From NCBI GenBank assembly GCA_031835245.1, contig JAVKOQ010000112.1:62001-126000 (forward strand): a DNA stretch of 64,000 nucleotides, in the 5' to 3' direction. This stretch comes from Balamuthia mandrillaris. Its lineage: Eukaryota; Discosea; Longamoebia; Balamuthiidae. Under the pieces are notes generated by a model, which saw nothing but the letters and a program-made list of their open reading frames with translations, did not search any database and was not told the DNA's origin. Shown piece after piece: positions 10,345 to 21,265 of the stretch. The translations under genes and the position numbers were made by a program. Position 1 is the first letter of the stretch, and each line of letters starts with the position of its first letter.

Positions 10345-13300
10345 GAAGGAAAAAGGGAGAAGGAAGAAAGGAACGCACTTGATCGGTGTAGAAATATTCT
10401 ATAATGTCGTTGAACATGCGCGGCGTTTCCACAAAAATGTTGATGCACGCCTCTGGAGCTGATTCTAGCATTTCAGACTCAAACATACGCCGAAAGTATT
10501 CTGATTTCTGTCACCACCGAAAAGGAATTTTGGGTGAGTAAAAACAGAGACGAAGATGAAAAGAGAAGAGGACCTCTTTGAGAACAACTGAGCAAATGCG
10601 AAATTCGGTAAAGACTTCGCCGTCACTGCTATTACGTATGCGTAGCAAACGGTCACCAAGCTCTCTTACAGCTGCTTTGGAGATAATGCGCAGTTGCTTG
10701 TTGCTGTCTTTGTGCATGCAAACCAGCAGCTTAAGTATGGCGGAGCGATTGATGACGCATTTGCGATGGTTCAAGTAATGCAAACGACGAATGGCCCAAT
10801 CTAATGCTTGATATCTAATTATGTTCAAACACAACAATGATGTGAATAAGAAGGTAGTGAGGAGGAGGAGGATGCTGAAGTAGAGAAAGAATACCTGTAA
10901 CGAAAAGCAGACAAGACACGATGCTCACGCACGACTTTGTACAAGATGCGGATGATGGGGGCATCATAGCGAGCAGGAATATCTGCAGGAATCTGTGCTA
11001 ATGCAGCGCTTGTCTCCAAAACTTGATCATCAGGAAGAAAACGAAGAGCGCAGAGCAACATGGACAAAGCGGGAAGACAGGCAGAATCCTCTTTGAGGGA
11101 GTTGGCTAATGCTTGAACAGACTCCACGTAATCTCCTTTCCACAAGAAGTACTCTCCCAAGTCGAAATAGAGTTGATTCTTGAGAAGACCACGCAAAGAT
11201 TTGTTGGAAGGAAGACCAAGTTCTCGTAAAACAGCCGCAGAAGTTCGATTTTGTCCGGTCTTTGTGTGAACAGAAGAAGTATTACTAAGAGATGGTGGAA
11301 GGTGGTGGGGAGGAGGCGGGTGAGTGTCCAGATCAGCGAATTCCAATACATCTATGCAACGTTGGTACAGTTGTAAAATGTCGTCGTGGTAGTTTACAGC
11401 AGCATATATCTTACGAGTGGCACGAGCTGTCCATCGTCTGACATCGTTGGACGCCAACAAGTAGGAAGAGAAGAAAGCAGAGGAGGAAGATGGAGAGGAA
11501 GGAGGAGAGTGCAACAAGGCGGGGCGATTGAAGAAAGAGCCGGAAGGAGAGGCAGGAGGGGAAGAGGAGGAGGAAGAAGAAACGATGTTGCTATTACTGG
11601 GAGAAGAAGAAGGAGAAGAAATAGAAGATGTCTTTGGCGCAGGTACGTTGGATTGAAGAGAGTAGGACTGAAGCCAAGAGATAAGAGCAGTGGGTGGAGC
11701 AGAGGGAATCGGAGGCGTCAACTTCACTTTGGGAGGTCGTGAAGTGAAACTTAGAGAAGAAATGGAAGTGGAGGAAAGAAGAGAAGGTCTCATGGAAGAA
11801 GAAGATGATGATGAAGAAGGAGCTGGCGGTTTGCTGTTGAGACGAGATAGAATAGAGCTACTGCTATCAAGAGGAGAGGGTGATGAGAGTTTGGAGAGGA
11901 GGCTATTAGCATGGTTCGCAGGATTCTTGTTTGGTTTTTCTTTCTCGTCCTCTGTTTCTTTTTTGTCTTCGCTGCGTTGCTCTTCAGCGTTTTCGTCAGA
12001 GGATGAATGATCGCTTTCGTCTTCGCTTGATTCAACACCGCTGCTGTTACTGGCAATGCCCCTTCTCTTTAGTCGCTTTTTCTTCGTGTTGTGCTGTACA
12101 TTTTTTTCTTTGGAGGTGCCTTCCTCTATTTGCTCATCGTCTTCTTCGCTTGCATCGTCCTCTTCTTCGTCTTCTCTTTCTTCTACTTCCTCCTCGTCAT
12201 TCTCTTCTTCTGGTCCTTGCTCGACCGTTTCTTTGCGGTGTCGATACTTGGCCACATTGTTTGTTGCACGTCTTACTTTCTTTGCTCTTCCTCCTCTTCC
12301 ACCTCTTTTTCCTTTCTCTTTGTGCTGCTGCGTTTGTTGAAGTGAAGTTGTTTGTTCTTTGGGTTTGAAGCGTCGCTTTAAAATAGTTTCCGGGGAGACA
12401 CTGAGTAATGGATCGAGGTGCATGCTCCGTTCATAAAGAATGTGCTTCAGGAGATAAAGCTCTTCCAAGTGACGCTGTAAAATACGAATCGCCGCATTAT
12501 CGCTGATGCCTCTCACTTCGGTGACAAGTCGTAGCAATTCTGTACAATCCAAAAAGTGAATGCGATTCCTTATTTCCTCTTCTTCATTCTTGTTGGTGAA
12601 AGGAGAGAAGGAAGAAGAGGAAGAAAGAGGTTCTAGAATCTCGTCCGCATCCTCGGAATGGCGCACCTGCCACTCTTCAGATGGTATCTGCCATGTTAAG
12701 CGACTACCTTCCGTTGATGAGGAATATGATTGAGCAGCTCTTTCTTCCGTTCTCTCAGAGTCTCTACCATCAATGTTTGCATTAAGAGACTTGCTATTGC
12801 TGGAATCTGCGCGTGGGCCAAAGGCGGTTTGATCGATGTTCAGTGGCTTTATCTTTTGCTTTGTTTGTTTTGCTTTCTTGTGTCGCTCATTCTCTGTCTC
12901 CTCCTCATCATCTTCATCTGCGTGTTTGATGTCAGTATTGTTATTGTTGAGGTCTTGTTGCTGCAGTTGTTGTAACTGACGTTTAAACTCTGGGTCTATT
13001 TCGATGTTCATTTCCATCGCTTTGACCAATGCTTTCTCTCTTTCCTTATCTCTTTGACGGTTGCGTTCCTCTTCTTTGTGTTGCGCTTGCTCCTTTTGTT
13101 GTTGCTCCTCTGCCTTTTGTTGCTGCTGTCTGCGCTGTCTGCGTTGGTGTTGTTGTTGCTCTTCTTCTGTAGTTTCGCCTTCGTCGTGGTCCCCCTCCTC
13201 TTCTTCCTCTATCATCAAATCGTGTTCTTCTTCCGACTCCTTTTTGTTATTGCTGTTGTGACGAGCAAAAGGCTTGGTCTTTGGGGTAGTTACAGAATTA

Positions 13301-14184
13301 TCAGTGTTGCTATTTTGCTTTGACGCTTTGTGTTTGCGAGGAGACAGGCGACGAGGACCTCTCTCCTTCTCTTTCTTCTTATCTTTCTTCTCCTCCTTCT
13401 TTCGTTTCTTTCTCAACAGCAGCTTGCTGTTCTTTACCGTTGTGATGGTGGAGGAAGAGTTTGAGGCAGCAGAAGAGGAGGATAAAGAAGAAGCAAGAGG
13501 AGAGGGTGAAGAAAGGGTTAAGGAAGAAAGAGGAGAGGCGGTATTAACAGAGGAAGCAGAAGCAGAAGGTAAAGAAGAAGACGTGCTGAGAACAGAAGAA
13601 GACGAAGAGGAAGGTGTTGTCGTTGATGACGACAAAGTAGCAGAGGAAGTGGCGACGGAAGAAGAAGAGGACAAGGAAGAGAAAGATAAGGAGGTAGAAG
13701 AAGAAGAGGGAGATGAGGAGAGAAACGCAGGCGGACCCGAGGAGGTGGACAACGAGCGTTTCTTGCTGGTCGAGTTGGTCTTGGCGAACACGCGCTTGCC
13801 GCTATTACTATTACTATTATTATGGCTGCTCGTTGGGCTGTGGATGAGGGTGCCGCTACTCGTTTCTGGGCTTGCTGCAGAGTCCTCTACATTCGCGGTG
13901 GTTGCTCGCGGGGTAGAAGGAGTAGGGGGTTGGTGGGATCGCGGAGAAATATTTGTGGAGGAGGAGGAGGAGGAGGAGGGAGCATGAGAAGAAGAAGGAG
14001 GAGAAGAAGAAGAAGAAGAGGAGGAGGCAGCAGCGGATGGCTGATTGATTTCTGAGGAGGCGGTCTCTGCCGCCGCTGGGGCCGAGTGGGGCGCTACCAG
14101 ATGAGAAATAACGGGGGAGGTGCCGCTACGTCGTTTTCGTTGTTGAGAAGAAGAAGACAAAGAGGGAGAAGAAGAGGAAGACAT
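7742..14184 (-). CDS. Giant Ser-rich BTB and ankyrin repeat protein
   Basis: Seven exons (minus strand): 14184-10895, 10814-10574, 10507-10379, 10288-9944, 9865-8812, 8719-8141, 8067-7742, giving 1987 residues. Residues 1-~800 are low complexity (Ser runs, Lys/Glu, Gln). Then comes a helical, TPR-like segment (FDLGEYFLWKGDYVESVQAL), an armadillo-like helical stretch and a BTB domain (FTEFRICSVVLKEKSEYF, FNDIIEYFYTD, LLCANQFGISYLLRRAEDYL) with a BACK-like helical region. Ankyrin repeats follow, interrupted by a ~300-residue Ser/Thr insertion: SPLIIAIRRSYADIVRLLIE, TPLMIAAYYGHTASVEILLA and ALHFAAYGGHADIVIKLLE. The domain order suggests a Cullin-3 adaptor that recruits substrates through ankyrins; that is inference. 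Intron 3 holds (CT)n on the sense strand. The gene ends 76 bp from the converging acyl-CoA synthetase gene. Confidence 0.85.
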
Positions 14185-14704
14185 GTACAAAAAATACTAA
14201 TACTTAAAAAAAAAATCCAAGAAGGACTGAGTGAAGCGGGTGTGGCGGGAGAGAGCCTTCTTTGCTTTTCTTTTCTTTTCTTTCTTTTCAGCAATTTTTT
14301 ATAAACATTTTTGGAATCATTTGAATTCCTGAATGTTAATCATGCTTGTCATGTTTTGAATCGTTTAAATTCTCGCATTGTTTTCATGTTTCAGATGATT
14401 CGCATTCCTTTCTGATATGGAGTTGTTGATCTCATGTCCTCTCTCATGTCCATCTAGTTCAACGAAGAAACTCAGAAGCAGTGTGTTTGCCTCACCGAAA
14501 ACCGACGACGTTATGTGGCGTTCTTGGAAGGAAGGGGTGGGTAGGTTCTTCTTCTTCTTCTTTCTCTCTTTTCACTTTTTTGTTTGAAAGCGGCAGCTTA
14601 AACGAGACCTCTTTCTCAAAAGAAAGGCTATCCACAGAAAGGCTTCACGAACAACGCTTATAAGAGAGATAAGAAGTGTTTAGTTGTTGTTGTGCATTGT
14701 AAAG
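14185..14704. other. shared divergent promoter region
   Basis: A 520-base gap lies between two divergently transcribed genes. It is AT-rich, with loosely repeated CATGTTT and GAATTC-like words at 14310-14420, and no ORF with family resemblance. No clear TATA box was seen. Confidence 0.5.
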
Positions 14705-16675
14705 ATGCCTCGCCCTGCATACCCGGTTGATGAAGAAGAGCCAGAAGAAGAAATGCACCCAAATGAAAAACTAAAAGAAGAGGAAGAAGAAGAAGAACAA
14801 GAAGTAGCATACAAGAGTGAGGAAGAAGAAGACGAGGAAGAATACGAAGATGACGACGATATGGACGGGAGAATTCCCGACTTTCGTGTCTTTTCGTCCG
14901 CCTCTTCCTCGACTTCCTCCTCATCTGGAGCAGCTCAACGGAAGAAGAAAAAGAAACGGAAGAACCAACAGACTCAATGCGAACCGCGGCAAGAAGACGC
15001 TGAAGGAAAAGACAAGCACGGACCCTTTCTTTCGCCCAAAGAAACGAAACGAAGCTACCTCAAACCTGCTCACCTGATCTTCCAACGCTTCAAATGGGAT
15101 CCGCAGCTGCGACCTCTGTTGGAGCGGTCTAGTGTCGGCTACATCGACCGCTTCCTTGGTCTCATCGAGCAACCGTTTACGTTCGTTTTTTTTTTGTTCT
15201 CATCTGTCTCTCCTTCTCTCTCTCTCTCTCTTTGTGCCCTCTCTTCCATGTCTCTCACCATCAGATAAAATAGGGACTTTAAAACGGTGGACGAGGATGA
15301 GTTTGGCGTCCCATTCCACCGTATTCGTAACTTTAAGATCGATGAAGTCACCGTTTGGGACCGTGAGGCACGGGTTGACCTTCTCACGCCTGGGTTAGCT
15401 CTTCTTCTTGAGCTTTTTGTTTTTGCTCTCCTTCTTCATTATCATTTTGTTCTTTCCAACCAACGCTATACACCACCAGAACGTGGATGAAGATCGTAAA
15501 GAATGTTCCTTCGCTGCTGCCACCGGAGTCACCAAAGGAAACAGACTCCACAACTTTAACGACCACACAAGCAACCGGTGGGCCGAAACGTGCGGTCCTG
15601 TTCAGTTGTGGCGCCTTTTGTCCTGTCCATAACCAACATGTATTCTCACTCCCAGCAACATTTTCTCTGACTTTTATCTCTCTCGATCTGTCTCCACATT
15701 CGTTTTCCTAACTTTGCTCCTTATGCCTAACAAATGAAGATTCATATGTTGGAGGTGGCAAAGAAGCACTTGGAAGGAAAGAGAGGCTACAACGTGGTAG
15801 CTGCAATTCTGTCCATTACCTCTGATAGTCAGCTGCGCAAAAAGCTTCGCCGCACAGCTCAAGAAAAAGGCCTTTCCTATGAAAACAGTTCCCTTCTTCC
15901 CTCTTTTACTTCTTTTGCTTCTGCTTCTTCTCCTCGGCTTTTTTGTCTGAATATATAATTCTTACGCTATCTCTATAACAGATAAGGGAGACATGAGAGG
16001 GTTCATCAAAGCAAAAGACAGAGCTCGCATCATCGAATGCTCAACACTGGAGGACAAGCAATGGGTAGTGGCTGACTTGTGGGCTGCGGAAAACAACGCA
16101 CCAGCTGCTCAAGCGCAACGCCATGTTCAACAAAAATACAATAGCGGTACCACCACTTCATTCTTTCGTTGGCCTAACAGTCTCTTATGTTTTGTTCTTT
16201 AATGTCATTTGGTTCTTTAACTTCCAGGTCCAGTAAGCGATGATGTAGAAGTGATAAGCGTATTTGGGGCGGATGCACTTCAAAAGATCCGCACCCTCAA
16301 GAATAAGGTTCCCTCTCTCGCTTTCTTTGTTTGTTTGCTCATATATTAACTCCACCCCAGAAATCGTCGATTATAGTGGTTGTAAATAGGAAGTATGACT
16401 TTGAAGTGGAACAACTCTTTGCAGAGAAAACAAAGAAAGACGAAGACAAAAATGACTGTTCATCATCGTCGTCGCAACAGTCGTTTATTGATTTAGTGTA
16501 TTGCGAGGACGAGAATATGCTTTCGATGGAAGCCAGTTCTACTATGATCAGAGAGGCTTTTCTTTCTGGAGACGTCGCTTTGCAGGATCGAGTTTGTAGA
16601 GAGTTGTTGCATCCTGCAGCGCATCGCTATATTGTGGAAAACAACATCCTGCCTGTTTGTCCGTTGTAAGCTTTC

Positions 16676-16717
<42 letters not shown>

Positions 16718-18205
16718 ATTCTCGCTTTTATTCCATCCGAAGAACATATTACTGATGAAACGAATTTTAGACGACAAATAGACAGGCCAACGCTCGAAGT
16801 GAAAGATATCCATCAGCTTGCCAATGAGATATCGCCCGGCTTGCATATCGGTTCTACTTACATTCTTCTTTGCTTTCTTTTGTTTCTGGTGCTCAACCTC
16901 AGATATTAATAGGTAAAGAGATAAAATGGAAAGGATTGAATTTCATGCAACAACAAACAGAATCAACAACAGCTCCAGAAAGGATTGGTCAAGGAGTTGG
17001 AAGTGATGTCTTTACTGCTGTCTACAGCGGCATTCCAGTGGCCGTTAAAGTGTTTGAATCTATGGAAGGCAATACGCTACCTCCTAGAAGAACGCTGCGC
17101 ATGGTCTTCAACGAAATCATTGCTCTTCGGTTCGTTTTTTGTTGTTTTGTTTGTATCTCACTTTTGCTGTTTCCTTGTAGTTCTTATTTTTGTTCTATCT
17201 TCTTTACTTCCGTTTGCTTTCCAGGCAGTTGAGTCATAATAATATAGTACGCTACATTGGAGCAGGATTGGAGGCCGGCAAAGTGTTTATAGTGCTGGAA
17301 CTCGGAAGTCATGGTTGTCTGGCCTACTTCCTACAAAACAGGTTCCAACCACCAGCTTCATCAGCACCAATCAAGAGCAAGAAGGCAGATAGGTGGAAAT
17401 GGGGCTATGGAAGACGTTGGCGCGTTCCCGAGCCCAAACTACTTCGGAAGAGTACCTCTCTCTCTCTCTCTCTCTCTCTTATTATTTGATACAGAGTTGT
17501 TGACGTTGTCTTGATGATGACTTCAAAACAAAGTGTTGTTGGATATAGCGAAAGGAATGGAGTATGCACATCAACTAGGTATCATCCACCGAGATCTCTC
17601 CGTCGATAATGTGCTTGTTTTCAATGAGGAAGAACTCAAAACCGACAAAGATGACAAAAACTCTTCTTTCGCGTTCAAAGTAGCTGACTTTGGACTGTGC
17701 CAACATAAACTATTCCCACAAGTTATGCACGAAGAAGGCGAAACAGAAAAAGCGAAAGAAAAACAGGATGAAGGAGAACAAGGCGAAACAGCTGAGGAGA
17801 AGCATCATCATCTTGTCACCCTCAGAGGCAGTTTGCGTCTTTATGCTCCGGAGGCTGTTCAAGACGTTAATTGGTACAGCTTCCCTGCGGACGTGTTCAT
17901 GTATGGCATGCTTCTATACGAAGTGTTAGAGGGCCTTCAAGCGTATCGCGGGATGTCTACGTCTGCTGCCATTCAAAAGAAAATGAAGGTTTGTTCCCTC
18001 TCTTCTTTCGCGCGCTCTCATGAATCTAGTTTTCGTTCTCATCGTGACTGAAAAACACAAGGGAGAAAGACCTCCAATATCTCCAGAGAACAAAGAAAGA
18101 TATCCAGCTTTCGTTGAGTTGATGGAGAAATGTTGGCAACAAGAGCCACAAAACAGACCTACCTTCGCGGGCATAGTGCAGCAACTCGAACAAATGCAAT
18201 GCTAG
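14705..18205 (+). CDS. MJ1316 domain / NMNAT-like nucleotidyltransferase / protein kinase fusion
   Basis: Twelve exons: 14705-15180, 15274-15393, 15480-15639, 15740-15887, 15982-16146, 16228-16307, 16361-16665, 16771-16850, 16913-17129, 17225-17451, 17534-17988, 18062-18205 (858 residues). Residues 1-~110 are acidic then basic. About 115-197 is an MJ1316/DUF504 domain (HLIFQRFKWDPQ, GYIDRFLGLIEQPF, VPFHRIRNFK, VTVWDREARVDLL), a family linked to recognition of RNA cyclic ends. About 235-484 is a HIGH-type cytidylyltransferase of the NMNAT kind: FSCGAFCPVHNQH (HxxH), LEVAKKHLEGKRGYNVVAA, and the ASSTMIREAF signature near its end. About 535-858 is a TKL-like kinase with every catalytic element: IGQGVGSDVF, AVKVFE, IIHRDLSVDN, ADFGL, YAPEAV. 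All joins keep phase, and domains run across introns. The activity on NAD, RNA or protein is unproven. Confidence 0.88.
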
Positions 18206-18357
18206 AAAAACCAGTTGCGTCACATTCCACAACGACGAAGAAGTACGAAAGGAGCACAAACGGAAGAGACAAACATTGAAGATAACAAAATCTTTGTTGA
18301 GTGAATGAAAAAAAAAAGAGTTCAAAAGTTGGGAAGGTTCATTTAGAACCGATAGGT

Positions 18358-19338
18358 TTAGTAGTATCCGGTGTTGACGTCCTCATACTCAGGCTCGGGG
18401 AAGCGAATGTTGGGGATCTCGTACTCGTACTTCACGTCCGGGACCTTCACCTTGGGGATCTTCACGTGAGGCAGCTTGATGTCCGCCATCTTGATGGTGG
18501 GCAGCTTGATCACAGGGCCACCCACTGTGGGGATCTGGATGTTGGGCACCTCCACGTTCCCCAACTGCAAGTCCTCCAAGGTGATGACCTTGGCGGGGAT
18601 GCTGGGGATCTGGATGGGCTCCAGGCAGATGTCAGGGAACTTGATGGCGGGGAGCTTGATCTTGGGGAACTTGATCTCTGTGGTTGTTGGCGAGCAAGAC
18701 AGAACAGAATGTTATTCAGCAACAGAAAGAAGAAGAAGAAGAAGAAGAAGAAGAAGAAGAAGAAGAAGAAGAAGAAGAGAGAAGAAAGTGAGAGAAAAAG
18801 TATTACCAGGGATGTAGATCTTGGGGCCAGGGACGGAGGGGAGCTGCAAGCTGCCCATTTGGATCTCAGGGAAGCTCACATCGGGGACCTTCAAGTCACC
18901 AGGGCAGATTTTCTTCATCTTGATGTCCTCCAACACGATCTCCTCGAAGGACAGCTCCGGCATGCTGATGGTCTCCTCGTAGCTCTCCCATGTGATCTCC
19001 GGGGCAATGACATCTCCTCCGTAGGACACGTCTCCGCCATCGTAGCTCACATCTCCTCCGTCGTAGGACACATCCCCGCCATCATAGGTCACATCGCCAC
19101 CATCATAAGACACATCTCCGCCATCATAGGTGACATCTCCGCCATCGTAGGAGACGTCTCCGCCGTCATAGGTCACCTCTCCTCCATCGTAGCTCACATC
19201 TCCGCCATCGTAGGTCACCTCATCGCCGTCGTAGGAGACGTCTCCGGAGCCGTAGTTCACGCCCCTCCTCCTGGTGGGGGCAGCAAAGGCAGCGGAGAGG
19301 AAAAGGAGGCCCAAGGCCATGCACAACAAAACTCTCAT
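18358..19338 (-). CDS. Secreted YDGGDV-repeat / proline-isoleucine repeat protein
   Basis: Two exons, 19338-18807 and 18677-18358 (283 residues). A clean signal peptide (MRVLLCMALGLLFLSAAFA) is followed by a basic patch, then about 12 tandem hexamers alternating YDGGDVS and YDGGDVT. The second half changes to short units of the form P-x-I-x-x-P (KFPKIKLPAIKFPDI, IKLPTIKMADIKLPHVKIP), which loosely recalls the AHNAK-type repeat and suggests extended beta structure. No transmembrane segment or catalytic motif is present. An extracellular matrix, coat or mucilage role, possibly Ca-binding through Asp/Gly, is inference. The intron carries a long (CTT)n tract on the sense strand. Codon use in this gene is strikingly GC-ending, as in highly expressed genes. 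Compare the unrelated-by-alignment but compositionally similar gene at 44978-45460. Confidence 0.85.
18724..18780 (+). repeat. (GAA)n microsatellite in an intron
   Basis: About 17 GAA units lie on the plus strand, i.e. (CTT)n on the sense strand of the minus-strand repeat-protein gene, inside its only intron (18806-18678). Confidence 0.9.
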
Positions 19339-19860
19339 TTTGCAAGCTGTGATGTTGGTTTCTTGCTTGTTGGTTGGTTGGTCGGTTGGTTGGTTGTTGT
19401 TTGTTGTTGTTTGTTGTTGAGTTTGAATGGGGAAGGAAAGAGGAGGAAGAGGTATAAATAGTGTTCAAAGCGGTGATGTGTTTGTCAGAGAAAAGGTCGC
19501 ATGGTCACCAGTTTTCTGGCTGTTTGGTGGGGAGATTTCAGGGATTGCTCTCCCTCCACCACGGAGGGCGTGGTGATTGGGGTGGGGAGGAACCGCTCCA
19601 CGTTTTTTCTTCCACTTTGAGCTTGACTTTTCGCCTGTGGTTTCCCGTTGGCGCACGTGGCAAAAAACACTGGAAAAAAAAATTGTTGAAATTTTTCTTG
19701 GAATTAGATTTGTAATTCATTTTGACGAAACGAAAAAACACCGGGGGGCGAGAAGGCAAAGAAAGCAACAGGAACGAAAAGGACGCGGCTGTGTGTGTGA
19801 TTTTGAAGCCGGCACAACGCGAACCGGAACCAACCACCCTTTTTGTTCATCTTTGGCGGT
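19339..19860. other. divergent intergenic region
   Basis: This gap separates the secreted repeat gene (minus) from the F-box repeat gene (plus). It contains GTTG-rich 5' leader near 19370-19415 and a TATA-like element at 19453-19460. Open frames here lack family resemblance. Confidence 0.5.
19453..19460 (-). promoter_or_regulatory. TATA-like element
   Basis: The sequence reads TATAAATA on plus and TATTTATA on minus. It is 115 bp upstream of the ATG of the secreted YDGGDV protein, a plausible core promoter distance with a ~85-base leader. It could also face the plus strand, but the next plus-strand ATG is 400 bases away. Confidence 0.4.
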
Positions 19861-21174
19861 ATGACTACCACGGCTACCTGCGAGGGGTCCGTAAATTGGG
19901 ACGTGTTGCCGGAGGAGCTGCTCTGCCACGTCTTGGACATGCTGCCTGATGCTGGCGTCGGGCCGGCCGCGAGGACCTGCCGCCGGTGGTATGCCTGCAG
20001 TCCTTTGCCACTCCGACGGAAGCTCCACCTGCGGTGGGCGTGCTCCTCCCTGGCTGCCTTGCAGTGGTCTCACCTGCAACAAGACTGCCCTTGGAACGAG
20101 AAAGTTTGCCAGTTTGCCGCTGAGAACGGCTGTTTGGAAGCATTGCAGTGGGCACGAGCGAATGGATGCGCGTGGGACTCTGAAACCTTCACTGCGGCTG
20201 CTCGGCAGGGCGACATGCGCACGTTGACGTGGCTGGAAGAAAACGGATGTCCTTGGGGCGAGGAGACATGCGCTCAGGCGGCAAGCGAAGGCCATCTAGG
20301 CGCTTTGGAATGGCTGCGAGCGAACGGATGTCCTTGGGACTCAGCAACTTGCGCCGAGGCCGCTAAGAGAGGAGATTTGGAGATGCTGAAATGGGCAAGA
20401 GAGAACGGATGTCCTTGGGACTGGTGGGCGCCGGCCTTTGCTGCTTGTTATGGCTATTTGGAGATTTTGAGATGGCTGAAAGCCAACGGCTGTCACTGGG
20501 ACGCGCGTACGTGCTCGGGGGCAGCTGCAGGTGGTCAGTTGGACATCTTGAAGTGGCTCAAAGCAAACGGGTGCCCGTGGGACACGCTAACGTGCGCCGA
20601 TGCGGCAGTCAAAGGACATTTGGATGTGTTGATATGGGCGAGAGAGAACGGGTGTCCTTGGGACTCACGGACCTGCTTCGCCGCGGCCTTGAATGGAGAT
20701 TTGGAGATGCTGAAATGGGCGAGAGGGAACGGATGTCCTTGGGACAAGCGCACTTGCACCTACGCCGCAAAATATGCTCACTTGGAGGTGTTGCAATGGG
20801 CAAGAGAGAACGGATGTCCTTGGGACGAGCAAACCTGCGCAGAGGCAGCAAGGAACGGCCATTTGAACGTATTACAATGGGCCAGAGCAAACGGATGCCC
20901 TTGGGACCAGTGGACCTGCTCGGAGGCTGCTAAGGAGGGTCACAGGGAAGTGCTCAAATGGGCCAGAGAGAACGGGTGTCCTTGGCGTGAAAGAAAAAGA
21001 AAAAGAGAGGAAGAGCAACTCGAAGCGGAAAATGGAGAGGACGAGGATGAAGAGGATGAGGATAAGGACAAGGAAGGTGCTGAAGAAGAGGAAGATGATG
21101 AAGATAGACTATGTGCAAGAAAAAGGATGTCCTTGAGGTTTGAACCCAACAAGAGAAGAAAAGTGAACAAATAA
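19861..21174 (+). CDS. F-box protein with twelve CPWD ankyrin-like repeats
   Basis: Single exon, 437 residues. Residues ~10-50 form an F-box (WDVLPEELLCHVLDMLPD, ARTCRRWYACS). Twelve ~28-residue units follow, each a variant of LEVLQWARANGCPWDxxTCxxAAxxGH; Cys, Pro and Trp are nearly invariant, with one Ala and one His variant at the Pro position and a DCPW first unit. The C-terminus (~385 on) is acidic, then ends in a basic cluster EPNKRRKVNK that resembles a nuclear localisation signal. The F-box should bind Skp1 and the repeats should hold a substrate of an SCF ubiquitin ligase; this is inference from domains. ATG 19861 directly precedes the F-box; an upstream in-frame non-ATG extension is not needed. 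AATAAA overlaps the stop region. Confidence 0.9.
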   Translation: MTTTATCEGSVNWDVLPEELLCHVLDMLPDAGVGPAARTCRRWYACSPLPLRRKLHLRWACSSLAALQWSHLQQDCPWNEKVCQFAAENGCLEALQWARANGCAWDSETFTAAARQGDMRTLTWLEENGCPWGEETCAQAASEGHLGALEWLRANGCPWDSATCAEAAKRGDLEMLKWARENGCPWDWWAPAFAACYGYLEILRWLKANGCHWDARTCSGAAAGGQLDILKWLKANGCPWDTLTCADAAVKGHLDVLIWARENGCPWDSRTCFAAALNGDLEMLKWARGNGCPWDKRTCTYAAKYAHLEVLQWARENGCPWDEQTCAEAARNGHLNVLQWARANGCPWDQWTCSEAAKEGHREVLKWARENGCPWRERKRKREEEQLEAENGEDEDEEDEDKDKEGAEEEEDDEDRLCARKRMSLRFEPNKRRKVNK

Positions 21175-21265
21175 AGTTTTCGCATTGGTATTGTTCAGGG
21201 TTATAAACGAAAAGCAGCTCTCTCTTTCGCTTGGCAGTTTTTAAAACAAAAAAAAAGTTAAGAAC

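Noticed and set aside
18301-19461. Plus-strand 386-codon frame with HISAIVGHIxxI repeats
   Set aside because: It is the antisense of the YDGGDV repeats; the minus frame has a signal peptide and a proper intron.
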